DNA of 64,000 nucleotides from positions 1,612,001-1,676,000 of the forward strand of contig OX637801.1 of NCBI GenBank assembly GCA_951802425.1, written 5' to 3'. This stretch comes from Clavaria fumosa. Lineage: Eukaryota; Basidiomycota; Agaricomycetes; Agaricales; Clavariaceae. The notes under the pieces are model-generated. The model was not told the DNA's origin and searched no databases. It worked only from the letters and a program-made list of their open reading frames with translations. The position numbers and the translations under genes are program-made. Within the stretch, counting starts at the first letter, position 1. Each line of letters starts with the position of its first letter. Positions 37,249-48,757 of this stretch are shown here, one piece after another.

Positions 37249-38925
37249 CTAAAGGAACCGAGTAGTTGTTATGTCTAGCCCCCTTGCCATCCTCAGTATC
37301 ACCAAATTCGCCGACAGGCTCGAGAACTAAATCACGAGAACAGCATCAGCCAGCAGAACAAAACGGATGTCTGAAATAGAGAAAATAAACACGTACGCCA
37401 TTCCCAACGAACACCTCCGCCCTCTCCGCCACCGCCATATCCACCGCCATCGCGACCCACCGCTCCTTTCTCCCCAGACGCATATCCGCACTACTCCGTA
37501 CGTCCTCCCACCCGTCTAGGCGCAGCGCACGCGCCAAGCCCGCGAGCCACCACCCCCACCCGTTCGAGAGCACGTACACCTGCGTCAGGCGCTGTCCGCC
37601 GCGCACAGCATGCTCTTGCCGAATGGTGCGCAGCCGCGCCACGATCTGCGGGACGCTGGGCAGGCAGTGGAGGAGGTAGTGCGCCTTCCTGGCTGCGTCC
37701 TCCGTCTCCGTGGAAGAGTGAGAAGGCGGGGGCGGGGGCGGGTCCGGGTCGAACGTGTCTGGTAGCCCGGGCATCAAGTTGAACCCCACATAGGTCGAGC
37801 GAAAACGCGCGAGGTGCAGGCAGTGATGCGAGTAGTCGCCGCGACGTATATGCACGGCCACGAGCCCGGGGAACGCGGTCCCCCTCTCAGACGCTTTGGA
37901 TGATGGGGTGTTGGATGAGGCGATGGAGAGTAGGTCCGGAGCTGAATGCGACTGGAGCACGGGAAGGTTGCGCATCATGGTGGCGTACACCAGCGGCGAC
38001 CACGCGAACTGCTGCATGATGGGCGATGCGGAGAGGCCCGGCAAGAGGGAGAGTATTCTACGGCTGCCAAAGAAGCTGTGAAGAGCAGCACAGACAAGTG
38101 AGCGTCATGTGAGCCAATGGGAGTGCATGTATAACCTACTAAAAGTCAAATACCTTTGAGTCGACCTCGACGCACAAATCTTGGACACTCTTGAGCCTGT
38201 CAACCCACCAGTCCACAATGACACTCCCCTCTTCATGTGACAGCTCGAACTGGCTGATGATGTGACGGCGCTCCTTGGGACACACCTTCTCCCAAAATTC
38301 TGCGCTGACAGCTCTAGGGCCGTGCGCCGTTGGGCCGCCACTGGTGGGTCCCGCGATGAAGGCGTTGAGCGGGATGCGCGCAGGCCGCAGCGCAAAATCG
38401 TAAATCGTGTAAGGCAGGGGAGTGCGCGACCAGACGTAATCTTCGAAGACGTAGGAGCGCTGTGCTTCGTGTGCGATGTAGGACATCAGAAGGCTGGCGC
38501 CGCGCCGGCGGAGGCGCTTATGAGTACAGGCAGTACAGAAGGAGCAGCGGGACTCACGCCTCCTGCAGGACGTTGTTCAGCCCGAGGCCCCATGCGTAGT
38601 TGGAGAAGCGGATGTAGCGCACATCACGATACGTCAGGTCCGATAGGTCGTGCTGCGGGAGGCGGCGCTCGGAGGTGCGGATGTCGCCGAAGCTTGGGGG
38701 CACACCCTGGGCGAGAATAGCGATGACGAGGAGGGCGGAGAGCGTGATCAGCACGCGTCTCAGGGTGAGGAGATGGCAGAAGCAACAGCGCGGTCCGAGG
38801 CGACGACGGGCCTTCCTGGAGGTCCAGCGAGGGGAGGGTCGCGCGGTAAGCAGATCATAGTTGTCATCTGGCAGTCGCCGTATAAAATAGCGGAGAATCC
38901 TGAGGAGACCGTGGCAGATAATCAT
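37249..38925 (-). CDS. O-fucosyltransferase-like glycosyltransferase, type II membrane protein
   Basis: Golgi/ER-type enzyme resembling GDP-fucose protein O-fucosyltransferases found in agaricomycetes. The N-terminal cytosolic tail is Arg-rich, followed by one membrane anchor (VLITLSALLVIAILAQGV). The luminal part has YIRFSNYAWGLGLNNVLQEA followed across an intron by MSYIAHEAQRSYVFEDYVW. It also has the donor-site motif GLVAVHIRRGDYSHHCLHLA, with a Pro-rich insertion after it, and VYVLSNGWGWWLAGLARAL. The end is GNG spliced to FSSLSANLVILRMARGLDIT with stop at 37249; this last exon (37324-37249) is inferred from the family's FSS-x-S-N-x-V-x-x-R box. It is divergent from the DUF4436 gene. Confidence 0.75.
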
Positions 38926-39355
38926 TCAGTTAAGAGGGTAACTGGGAAAAAGCATGAACGCACAGATTTTGACGGAGGCAAACTTTGATGCAGGGTCAAC
39001 GCAGCCCAAACTGGAAGGGGTGATTGTGCGCCATGAGAGAAACCCCAGAAACGCTGCATTAGCCTGAGCGCCAATATGGTTCCGCCCAACCACTGCCATG
39101 AGCGTCAGTGGCCTTTATAATATAGGCTGCTGATGATATACATCGTGTATGAAAAGGCCGGAGTGGAGAAAGTCCCTAACCAAGCGCGTGCATAACTGCA
39201 GGGTGACGGCATCACATGACTGCGAAGGAGCATCAGCACGAGGCAGGGACGCGAAGCGCTATCGCTATTTCCGCGCATGCTCCCTACACTGTATAAAACT
39301 CCCAGATGGCACTTGCAAGGCGCCTGTCTTATCCTACCCCAAAGACCGAGTCGCA
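38926..39355. promoter_or_regulatory. Divergent promoter with TATA box
   Basis: A good TATA box (TATAAAA, 39292-39298) lies 57 bp before the DUF4436 start codon. An ATG at 39306 would open a short frame overlapping that start if transcription began upstream of it. No gene is seen in this spacer. Confidence 0.5.
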
Positions 39356-41040
39356 ATGTTTGTGGACGAGGTAGCCAAGGATTCTTCTCCTCAGCCGCCG
39401 TCAAAGCACGTATCAGAGTCGGTACAAACGTCGAAAATCCACTACTTCGTGTGTTTTCTATTCCTTCTGGCCTCCCTCTTTGCAGGGATACTCTACGGTT
39501 ACTACGGCCTCGTCCCGAACTACGCGGCCAACTATGACTCAGGATTTGGAGGCAGAAAGGTGCTCACGCAGATCACCCAACGATTGGTACCTTATTGACT
39601 GGGGCTTTTCCGAAGATTGTCTTCCAATGTGTATTGGTCTCTGTGAACGCGCTGGCAGGAGAGATGGTGCTGGCTTGGAACATCACCGGCATCACCGGCG
39701 ACACTGGGTGTGATATCAGAAATCCGACCTCTGGACCCGCTTGCTCGCCTATTAACGTCTTCTTCGATAAGTGTGTTGTAGTCATTTCCGTGCCACAATC
39801 CATTTACTGACGCAACTTTGACTTTGGGAATCAGAAATGTTGCATTCGACACGTCTACCGCTGGAGTTCTCTCGAATGTTGTGCCCACAGTTCCGATCTT
39901 CCAGTGGGATCCGAGACTTGCACAGAATCCACGCGCTAATTCGGCCTCATTCAAGACGCCTATAAACATCGTAGCCGTCAACTCCCTTCAGTTCTATCCG
40001 TTTGACAAGTGCTTCAGTTCACTTTGCAAGCGCCTCGCCCTATCACCTTGCTTATCTCGAATTGAACAGGTACGAAGCGGAGGTATTTCTTTTCGCTCAA
40101 GACTCGACTTCGAACGGAACTGTTGGAGTGACTGTCAATGACACTAGGGGAGTAGCAGTGTACGTGATTTCTTACTCTTTCACTCACGCACTCTATGCTA
40201 TCTGACTTGCATAGGGGGTTCGCCGTCGACGCGCTTCCCCAGCCAAGTGACACCAATCCAGGGGTCCTATCGCAACTGATCAAAATCAGGAGGGGAACAC
40301 CAGTCAAGGCGTATTGCATCATAATTGTGATTGCAGTGTGTAGGTGAAAATCTCATCACCGTCGTCTCACTCGGTCATGTTCTCTCGGCAGGGTTAATCT
40401 CACTCATATTCGTTTTTGCAACCATGTTGAACTTTATGTTCGGTTACGCCCTCCGACGGGAGTTCCTTGTTATACCCATCGCCACACTGTTCACTGTCAC
40501 CCAGCTGCGAGCTACAATGCCTGGCGCCCCAGATTTCGGTATAACAAATCCCTCGTTTTTGTTTCAATGCCCGTTTGCTCATCCTTTTGCGCCGCAATAG
40601 GCACAGTGCTTGGTAAGTCTGAGGACTCCTTTGCGCTCTCCCCTACCTCTGTTCTCACATGGCTTCAGATTTCGCTGGCCTTCTGCCCTGTCTGGCTTTG
40701 ATGTCTGCCTGTGTAACTTTCCCTTTATCTTTTTCATTTTCGAGAAGACAGCCTCATTTGCATTGTCTTTCTGCAGGCGACATTGAGCATCGGCGTGCTT
40801 GCGTTCGTAGAGCACGAAACGCAGAGAAAGACGGTTCTGCATAACATACGTGAGTTGTTAGACGGACTGTGGGCCTTTCCCATGTGTTAACTTGTCTTAG
40901 TCGGAAGGAAAAAGAAAGGTCAGGCGGGCGAGGTCAACGCCTCACATGTACAAGGGTCTACAAGCGGCACTGAGGATTACTTGTCAACCGCAAGGGAGCG
41001 GAAAATTCAGGAAATCTCCGTGGCTAATTCCAGTGTTTAG
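39356..41040 (+). CDS. DUF4436-type transmembrane protein
   Basis: Membrane protein of unknown function resembling the DUF4436 family. It starts MFVDEVAKDSSPQPP, with a first membrane segment YFVCFLFLLASLFAGILYGY. A luminal/extracellular domain follows (IVFQCVLVSVNALAGEMVLA, FQWDPRLAQNPRANSASF, INIVAVNSLQFYPFDKY), where the YPFDKY box fits the family. The C-terminal half has three helices (VVSLGHVLSAGLISLIFVFA, FLVIPIATLFTVTQLRATMP, DFAGLLPCLALMSACATLSI) and an R-A-x-M-P-G-A-P-x-F-G box. The last exon encodes a polar tail (GRKKKGQAGEVNASH ... EISVANSSV) with stop at 41038-41040. About six introns are present, some inferred. Confidence 0.65.
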
Positions 41041-41260
41041 TTTCTGTCTCTCTTACAAATTTCTCGTGGTTCATTCTATACACGCATTTTCGATAGCCTC
41101 AGACTGTGAATCGCGTGACTTGCAGGAGCAGGCCGCGCGTGACATCCATCACGGGACCTTTTTTTTTTTTCGAATCAGCTTTTCAGTTTTCAGTGCGTGA
41201 GTTTGGTCTGACTGCCACTTTGAATATCCACATCCGACGGAGAAGGCGCCAGCTATCGTC

Positions 41261-41978
41261 ATGAAGGTGAGCCTTATCCCGTCATTTGCTTCTCTAAACC
41301 CCCCACTGCGTCCTGCATAGGATGAGAGATTTGGCTGAATTTTTAGTGGATATGGATAATGAAAGGCGCAGATGACGCTTCATTACCAGCCATTCTCAGT
41401 CTCAGAACCTGTGCACAAGAAGACGGCGGATGCTGATAATTCTATTGCAGGAATCGAATTTCACTCGTTTCGTTGAAGTCGGCCGAGGTACTTATTTTGC
41501 CTCGTCGCCACCCGCTACTGTGCCGCATCGATTGACTACGTCTGCCCTGAACTTGCAGTGGTTCTTCTTAATTCAGGTCCCCATGCTGGTCATATAGCGG
41601 TTATCATCGAGATTGTCGACCACAACAGGGTGTGTGAGCTCTCTGGATCCCGCGCCATCGCCAGCACCCTGACACCCTGTTCACTCACAGGCAATCATTG
41701 ACGGCCCTGTTTCTGGCGTGCCACGCCAAGCGTTTCGCTATCGCCATATGGTGCTTACTCCCCTCGTCGTCAAAATCCCGCGTGGTGCGCGGTCCGGCGT
41801 CGTCGAGAAGCAGATGAAGAAGGAGCAGGTGGTGGAGCGGTGGCAAAAGAGCGCCTGGGCGCAGAGGCGGGCCGCCATGCAGAAGCGGCGTGAGCTGAAC
41901 GATTTTGGGCGGTTCTCGGTCATGCTGGCGAAGAAGGCGAGGAGGGACCTCGTCAGGAAGGCCATGAAATCAAAATAA
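41261..41978 (+). CDS. RPL14: 60S ribosomal protein eL14
   Basis: Large-subunit ribosomal protein. Four exons, 41261-41266, 41451-41487, 41559-41629 and 41691-41978, give 133 residues, normal for fungal eL14. The product starts MKESNFTRFVEVGRVVLLNS, continues GPHAGHIAVIIEIVDHNRAI and IDGPVSGVPRQAFRYRHMVL, and ends in the usual basic helix with MLAKKARRDLVRKAMKSK. The first coding exon is only two codons long and is followed by a 184-bp intron. Confidence 0.95.
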
Positions 41979-42821
41979 GCAATGGCAATTGGCTTGGAAG
42001 CTTGGTTCTCGTTGTGTGTTCCTTTGTGTTCCATGTTCCGTTGTGCTCTGATGTCCACCCCTCGGATGAGCGTATTTTACAATGACTGGCTTGTATGCAA
42101 CGCTGAATCCTAGCTAAGTTGCTCGCCTTGACTGACTTAGACTGACTAAGGCGGGAAATTGGACAAGCGCAAACATGGGTATAAATCGCAAAATCTGCGA
42201 GCGCGACCTGATAGACTACGTCTAAACGAGCCTTCTACCTCTCTTCTTTGCGCCAGTCAATTCACCAACCAGCCGTCTTTGAGCAGCTTTTCTGTTGCCA
42301 CTTCCTAACTCACTCCCTTTTCAACGAACTTCACATCACAAAAAAAAATCAGCCCGTATAGGCACGGGTAAACATTCCCGTCTGCTACCTTCTACTTGAC
42401 TGTCTGAGCGTCGTGAAGCTTCCGGTAGTCGATTTTTCACGAGCTTCGCGGTCTCGTGCGCGTCGAAAAAGTAGCCGAGTACGCCAGGGAGCGCCCCTGA
42501 TGTAGACATGTAGAAATAATCAGAGCTCTTGTCCAGGGCATCCCTTGGAATGTATAGTCAGAGGGAAAAGTGAGTGGGAATAGGGTAAGCTGAAGTGTTT
42601 GAAATATATAGATCTTGTACACAACGTTGGGTGATGGGGTGGCGACTACTGGATTTTTTCTGGCTCACACTCGCGACTTCGAGCGGCAATGCGTCGAAAT
42701 GAAATAAACGAAATTCCTCGAAGACCAAAAAGAATCTAATTACTACAGTATCTAATGCATATGTGGGCCAAAAAAAAAAAACGAAAAAACTCCACATTGT
42801 ACACAAGACCACAGACGTCCG
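41979..42821. other. Intergenic region with a coding-like stretch
   Basis: Mostly non-coding. On the minus strand, 42525-42336 reads as an uninterrupted, codon-biased peptide containing DYFYMSTSGALPGVLGYFFD and AHETAKLVKNRLPEASRRSD, ending at a TGA at 42336. It could be a 3' exon of a gene I did not resolve, or a relic. No family is recognised. Confidence 0.35.
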
Positions 42822-43893
42822 TCACAACTCTGTCTCGCCCGTGAAGAACATCCCGATCTTCTGCAGGAGCCCCGGGTTGGGCTTCGGGAGCTTGTCCTCG
42901 CCCGTGACACCGATACTGATCTTTCCTTGCTTAGTCGTGAGTTCACAGTAGTCCGCTGCGGGTGCATACTGTCCGAATGACTGTCCGCTCCCAGGCGCTG
43001 CCGTATCGTCATTGGGGGGCGGAGAGCCGAAAAGCACGAGTACGTCGTTCCCATTCTGCTTGAGCATGCGCATCCCACGCGCGAAGGCGGGCAGGAAAGT
43101 GAGCGTGCCTTGTACGCTGGTAAGTTGGAGTGCGCCGAAGTACGTGCGTGGCACGAGGAGGAAGAGGTTGCCTAGGATGAACAATTGACTGAATCAGTAT
43201 GCATGGACCAATGTATGGGAGAGGAAGGAGACGAACCGCGCCGCGAGGTGACCTCAAGGTTGAGGTACCTCATGGGCTGTACTTGCATCTGGGGGTCGGC
43301 ATCATATGAGAAAGAGCAAATGACGAGAAGTCGGGATACATACGAGCGTAATCACCACATCCCCCGAGTTTGTGCTGACGCTGACCCTTGCCGGCCTCAT
43401 TCCCCTGCCTGCGCCAGCGTTGGACACAGCGGCGAGCGTGAGCCGGACAGCGCTATGCCGCGCGACAAACGAGGCGTCCGGGGGGGCGCGGAAGCCCCGC
43501 TTTCCCTTGCATTTCTCGAGCTTGGTGTCCGCGTGGAACTCGAGGGCTTTCCCGACAAGGTCGGGGTCGATGCAGTATGAGCCTAGTTGAGGTGCGGGTC
43601 AGACCAAGGACGGACTATGCAAGCGTGGGGTGGAGGAATGTGGGAAGGGAGAGTCGGCACCTGTGATAGGCTTGTACGGGCTGCGTGAGTGAAGCGAGCG
43701 GACATGTATCATCCTGGGACCATTGTGCGTCGCGGGGTGTATGGGAGGCTGTGTGTAGGTTGAGTACGGTGGCGGGTCCTGGTTGTGATTCTGATCCTCA
43801 TTCTGGTCGAGCCTCCGGTCAGATGCCGACGATCCACTAGGAAGACGTGCTGCTACTACGGGTTTAAGGTCGGGTTTCCCTTTGTCTAGGAGC
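42822..43893 (-). CDS. DUF7330-type hypothetical protein
   Basis: Probably a fungal protein of unknown function. A Pro/Gln/Asn-rich N-terminal part (start proposed at 43893, MLLDKGKPDLKPVVAARLPS) is followed by GSYCIDPDLVGKALEFHADT and EKCKGKRGFRAPPDASFVAR, and after introns by QPMRYLNLEVTSRRG and NLFLLVPRTYFGALQLTSVQ. The last part matches the DUF7330 pattern (I-x-L-x-L-P-R-S-F-x-G-x-L). It ends GQSFGQYAPAADYCELTT ... MFFTGETEL at 42822. A longer start at 44129 is possible, but would overlap the divergent heme lyase start at 44116, so 43893 is preferred. Confidence 0.6.
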
Positions 43894-44115
43894 ATTCTGG
43901 GAAAAAGCTGCACGCTGGACTGCAAAGACCGTATTGCCTGTCTTATAGGCGCGGCGCACTGCCAATGAACGACAGCTTGCTGTGCAAAACGATGCTGCGG
44001 TGATCGAGTGTGTTCCCAAAAATAGTATTTTCGATCGCAGATTACGACAAAATCATTCTCATAATTTTGTCTCAATCTGACCCCAGTTTCTGACCCAAAA
44101 ATATATTTCCTTGTC
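43894..44115. promoter_or_regulatory. Divergent promoter, DUF7330 gene / cytochrome c heme lyase
   Basis: A 222-bp spacer between two outward-pointing start codons, AT-rich near 44080-44110. No specific site is recognised. Confidence 0.4.
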
Positions 44116-45020
44116 ATGGGCCAAACCACCTCGCAGGTTCCCCCGCCTCCCGAGCCTCCGTCCTCATCGAAATGTCCTATTTCTCACATCCAGCAGCCGC
44201 CTGCAGAATGCCCCATTCAGCACGGTGAGGGCTCTCAGTCTATCAACCCGCTCAACCAAATGCCCGAGCTGCCGCAGACGGCGTCGCCTGCACAGTCCAT
44301 ACCACTCCCTGTCGCCCGCACGGAATCGTCCATCCTGAAAGCCGAGGACCACAAAAATGAACCCCCCAGACGAAGGTGGGAGTACCCCTCGCCGCAACAG
44401 TTCTACAACGCGCTGGTGCGCAAGGGCTGGGAGACGCCCGTCGAGCACGTCGAGATGATGGTGCAGATACACAACTTTCTGAACGAGCGCGCGTGGCAGG
44501 AGGTGCTCAAGTGGGAGAAGCGGCAGGACTTGTGCGTAAGCTCTATTATTATTATTATTATTATTCTCCATTAGCACCGCCGATGTTGCTGAGACTTGGT
44601 TGCTTCGCAAAGAAATGAAGAGCCCCAGTTGGCGAGGTTTCAGGGAAGGCCAGGCCAACTCTCTCCCAAGGCGCGGCTCTGGCTGTTCGCCGGATGGCTC
44701 CTTCCTTACCGGTTCAAGTTGTGTTCCTACTTCTGCAAGCACTGCCTATGACTAATCTCTCTTTTTTTGGTTTCTTGGGCAGCACTGAGCCGCCGTTTGA
44801 TCGTCACGACTGGATTGTCCGGCGACCGCGCACCGGCGAGGAGATACGCTACGTGATCGACTATTACTCCGCCCCGCCTCTGCCAGACGGGTCCCCGGTG
44901 TTCTCGCTCGACGTGCGTCCGGCGCTGGACAAAATAAGCAGCATTAAAGAGAGGATAGCTGCAGCAGCGGAGGACATGTGGGCTGCGCTGAGGGAGAACG
45001 CTAAAATGGGAAGGGATTGA
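44116..45020 (+). CDS. CYC3: Cytochrome c heme lyase (holocytochrome c synthase)
   Basis: Mitochondrial intermembrane-space enzyme that attaches heme to apocytochrome c. It starts MGQTTSQVPPPPEPPSSSKC with two CP heme-regulatory-type motifs (KCPISH and ECPIQH). The conserved core has RRRWEYPSPQQFYNALVRKG, MMVQIHNFLNERAWQEVLKW, LARFQGRPGQLSPKARLWLF, PPFDRHDWIVRRPRTGEEIR and YVIDYYSAPPLPDGSPVFSL. The catalytic-type FDRHDW box and the NE-x-x-W box are intact. Two introns: one with an (ATT)n tract at 44543-44570, for which I infer donor GTGCGT at 44530 and acceptor near 44608, and one ending in CAG just before the ACTGAGCC of the FDRHDW exon. Length fits the family. Confidence 0.9.
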
Positions 45021-45602
45021 CGCAATGAGGTCCTTCGTTAGAAGACGGATGTCCGACCGACTGGGGTACCGTGATTGTGATCTTACCCTTGTTCTTGAGT
45101 GAATTCAGGTTTAGAGGGTGTTAGGCCTGTCTGACCTGTTATTGGACATGGTGAGGTGTGATGAAGCCACCTCAATGGCTTGTCAAGAGTCCTTACATCA
45201 CCTCTGCTACATAAAACAGGGGCCTTAAAACACTTTGACATTTGACATGGGATATCTGGTCTTACACCAACCACTTTTATGGGTGAGGTGTGGAAACCTT
45301 AGACACACCCTTGGTTCTTATAGTATTTTGCTGGCCTTGTTGAGGTGTGCAGAATGTGTGCAGAGATATAGGATTTCTGCAGATTCATGAAGAACTCAGG
45401 TTTATTACACTCCCTTGTGGCCATACAGCGAAATATGATCATTGGGGCTTTGTAACATACTAGTCTATCAGATTAAACACAACTGCATCATAATCGACAA
45501 TCACCCAGGCGCTGGCGACGCGCCCAAGGTCCTCGCACAGAGCTCGCAAAAACAAACAAAAAACAAAAAACGCAAAACGATCCGCTGATAGGGTCCGCGA
45601 GG
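45021..45602. other. CpG-poor intergenic region
   Basis: No gene is seen. 45119-45457 begins TGTTAGGCC and ends TTTGTAACA, like a solo LTR, but the flanks (GAGGG and TACTA) are not a duplication, so an LTR call is not supported. Composition is CpG-poor compared with its neighbours. Confidence 0.4.
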
Positions 45603-48226
45603 TCAGGACTCTTCCACTTTCGCCGCCGCCGCCGTCGGGTGCTGCTGCTGCTGCTGCGGCTGGGGTCCCTCGCAGCGCGGCCGTGCTCCAGCGCTTGCGG
45701 CGGCCCCCGGGGGCGCGTCCTTTTTGTTCTTCCCCGCCGCCGCTTTGGCTTGCGCTTGCATTTGCCGGCGTTGTGACCGACCGGAGGCGGCCTCGGCGAC
45801 CATCCTGCGTCACGAAGCGACAGGAGCAGAATGGGGAGGGGGGAAAAAGTTGGTGCCCGAGGAGATCACCAGAAGGAAGGAAAAAGAAAGGAGAAAGGTC
45901 AAGCGTTGGGGTCAACATGAAAGCGGGAAACGTTCTGACCTTTCTAGCTCTCTGCGCTCTTCGTCGGACTCGTCCGGGACAACCGACTTGAAGATGGCGC
46001 CCGTTAGTAGCAGTGCCTAGGTGAGAGGGGGGGGAGACAAATGAACGGCCAGGTTAATAATGCTTGCTGCGGAACGGGGGGTTGGGAAGATATGGAAATG
46101 GTTTCTTTACCTTTGCGCGGTTCAGGAGCACTAGGTCAGACACGCTCTTGTCTTGCAGGACGTTGTCAACGACCTCTCGTAAAACCTGGATCACCTCGAG
46201 CCGTGCACCACGCCACGACGCCAATAGGATCTGCATGTAATACAGTTTTAGGCAAGGGCCTAGACAAAGAAAGAAAGAAGAAAGAAAAGAAAGGGTGGCT
46301 CACGTTCCCCGTAACGTCCATCTCCATCGCTTTTAGCTCTTCCTCGGTTGCGTCGCCTTTGAGCTGGACCCTCTCCATTTCCTGTCGCGTGCTGTCAGAA
46401 CGCCATCGCGCGTCCCGCTAGTTATGGACCGGGGACGAACCTCTAGCAACGACTGCACACTCATCCTGTTTGTTGGAAAACCCAGGTGAGGATCCCCCGT
46501 CAATGGGAAACGAAAGGAAGAGGGGGACGTACGCGCTCCCAACCAGTCTCCACAAATCCTTCGCCAAGGCACCTTTCTCTTTCAGCCTCGCGAAGAACCC
46601 GGGTCTAAATCAGGGGGGGAAACACCCTCAACATACGCACAGGAGGAAAAAAAACAACGACGACGGGTGGAGGTGGCACGCACATCCCAAGAAACTTCTT
46701 CGACTTCATGAACGACGTCGCCTTCATGATGTACACGCCGCCGATCGCATGGAGCAGCTCGACGCCAAAGCTCTCAAGCTTGAGGTCCTCCGCCTCGCGG
46801 CGCATCTTCCGCTCGAACGCAAGCGTCTCCGCGTCGTCCGCCGCACCGGGCCGCTCCGCCTCGACGAACGGCCGCAGCCGCTCGACGAGCTTCGCGGTCA
46901 GCGCCGCGATGCGCGCCAGCATCGCGCGCCGGCGCTGCAGATCGATCTCGTGCAGCTTCGCTTTTTGCTCGGGCGTCAGCTTCGGGAGGCGCTTTGGCGG
47001 CGCCGGCGGGACGTCGCCCGGCTTGGCGCCCTTCCCGCTCGGCGAGCCGGGGGTGCTGGGGGCGGAGATGGACGTCGAGGGCGTCAAGGGCGGCCCCCCG
47101 CCGCTCCCGCCGCCGCTCCCGCTGGGCGACACGGAGCGGCGCGGCGGGTCGAGGTTGGGCTGAGGGTTTTTAGAGGGGCTGCCGCTGCTGCTACCGCTGC
47201 TGGGATCGCTGCTACTGGTGGCAGCGACGGGCGTGGATGGCGGCTGCGGCGCCGCATTGGACGCGGCGGCCGACGACGCCGGGCTGCCGCCGACCACGAA
47301 CTGCGGTGCGCCGCCCTCGGCGGCGGGGTCCTGTGCGTTGAGCTCGCGCTCGAGCTGTGCCTTGTCTTCCTCGGTCATGATGGCGGTCGCCATGTCGGAC
47401 ATTTCGCGGATCACGGATATCACGCCGATCTGGGGGGATTTAGGGGCGCGAAGGGGGGGGGGAGAAGGTCAGAAAAACTGTTTGGTAGCATAGGCTTGCG
47501 AGCGCACCACGGCCGCCGAGGGGGGGCCGGGGGTCGGGAGGTGAGGGAGAGAATATGGAGGAGGTTGCTCACGTAGTCTTGGAAGCGGTCGCCGCCGAAG
47601 ACGTTTGCGAAGAAGCCGGCAGCGTCTTCCATCTTAAACTTCCCCTCCACGTCCAACTGCCGATTGCAAAAAAGAAAAAACGGGGGTGAGGAACTCGACA
47701 AGGAGGGGCCGGAGAGAAAGGGGGGCAGCGCGCACCATTCCTTTACCGTTCCTGTCATATACGGCCCGGAGGTTCTGGTGGAGACAGCGTGGGTCAGCAG
47801 CTGGCGGGGAGGAGGGATCGGGCGGAGGGATGTCCGTACTGGGTCATTCAGGACTTGGTACGCTTTGCTGGGGGCACGGCAGGAGCGGGGGAGGGTGGTC
47901 AGCTGGCGAGAGCGCTGGAGACGGGTTGGAGGGTGCAGACCTGATTTCCTTGAACTTCTCCTCAGCGTCTTGGGATGGGTTCTTGTCCGGGTGGTACTAG
48001 GCGAGACGGCAGGGGGTCAGCAGACGGGTCTGGAGGCGAAATGGGCGGGTGAAGAGACGGACTTTCATGGCTTGCCGCCGGTACGCTTTTTTGAGCTCGG
48101 TCGAGTCGGCATCGATGCTGACGCCGAGCTGGCGGTGGTCGTTGACGGCGTCAGCGGGTGCTGGGAGAAGAGGAGGAGAGACCGACGGCTCACGAGGTCG
48201 TAGTATTCTGTTTCGACTGGAGGCAT
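45603..48226 (-). CDS. CAJ1: DnaJ chaperone with DnaJ-X domain (CAJ1/DJP1 type)
   Basis: Hsp40 co-chaperone that stimulates Hsp70; yeast relatives act in the cytosol and in peroxisomal import. It starts MPPVETEYYDLLGV at 48226. The J domain is split by introns but complete, with ELKKAYRRQAMK, then YHPDKNPSQDAEEKFKEI containing the HPD tripeptide. Next come the short LDVEGKFKMEDAAGFFANVF and FGGDRFQDYIGVISVIREMS, then a long Ser/Pro/Gly-rich insert at about 47330-47020. The X domain follows (LTPEQKAKLHEIDLQRRRAM, ELLHAIGGVYIMKATSFMKS, LLASWRGARLEVIQVLREVV, DNVLQDKSV). The tail has an Ala/Gln-rich run (QQQQQ) and ends KVEES at 45603. Strongly GC-rich. Confidence 0.88.
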
Positions 48227-48757
48227 TTATAAGGGATTATTTCGCTCCGACTTGGTGTGGGGTTGCGGCTGATGGAGAGGGCGAGAGGAGGGTCGAAGTC
48301 TAGAGCGCGCGCTTTTCTCTGGGTGTTTTCTTGTACTGGATTTATTATGCACAGAAATTGAACTGACGTTGCGCTGGTGTGCAGGAAATTAGCTGGATGG
48401 AGGATGATGCGGTGGTGGAGAGGCAAGTGCTGTGCTTCATCGCTGCCGGTTGCTGACCAGACTAAGGAGGAGTTTGGATGCGCAGTGCGAACCCTAACCC
48501 TAACTTCTTGTACGCGGAGTCATCCTTTGCCAGGAGCTTTAGCGATGCGATTCAAAACACTCGGTAAAATTGGGACGACGGTGAAATAGGAATAATAAAA
48601 AAAGTATCCCAGACTGCTGTATGCGATGGTGAATGGAACAAGAAATGGCTCGACGACGAAATGGATCCCCAAGCGTCATTTTTGTCTCTAGTAAAAGTAA
48701 AAATTGGATGGAACGGCTTGTTGAAGGCTACTGGATGTATGGAAAAAGCTTGCTCGA
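48227..48757. promoter_or_regulatory. DnaJ upstream region with telomere-like box
   Basis: 531 bp without a gene. It contains ACCCTAACCCTAAC at 48491-48504, two units of the TTAGGG telomere repeat. This could be a telobox-type promoter element or a chance interstitial repeat. Confidence 0.4.

Noticed and set aside
45119..45457. Possible solo LTR (TGTTAGG ... GTAACA)
   Set aside because: The flanking five bases differ (GAGGG and TACTA), no second copy is seen in the window, and the ends alone are too short to be convincing.
46470..47576. Long plus-strand open frame (368 codons) over the DnaJ gene
   Set aside because: It is the antisense of the GC-rich DnaJ-X coding exons and is Arg-rich with no domain; the minus strand has a clear J domain and X domain.
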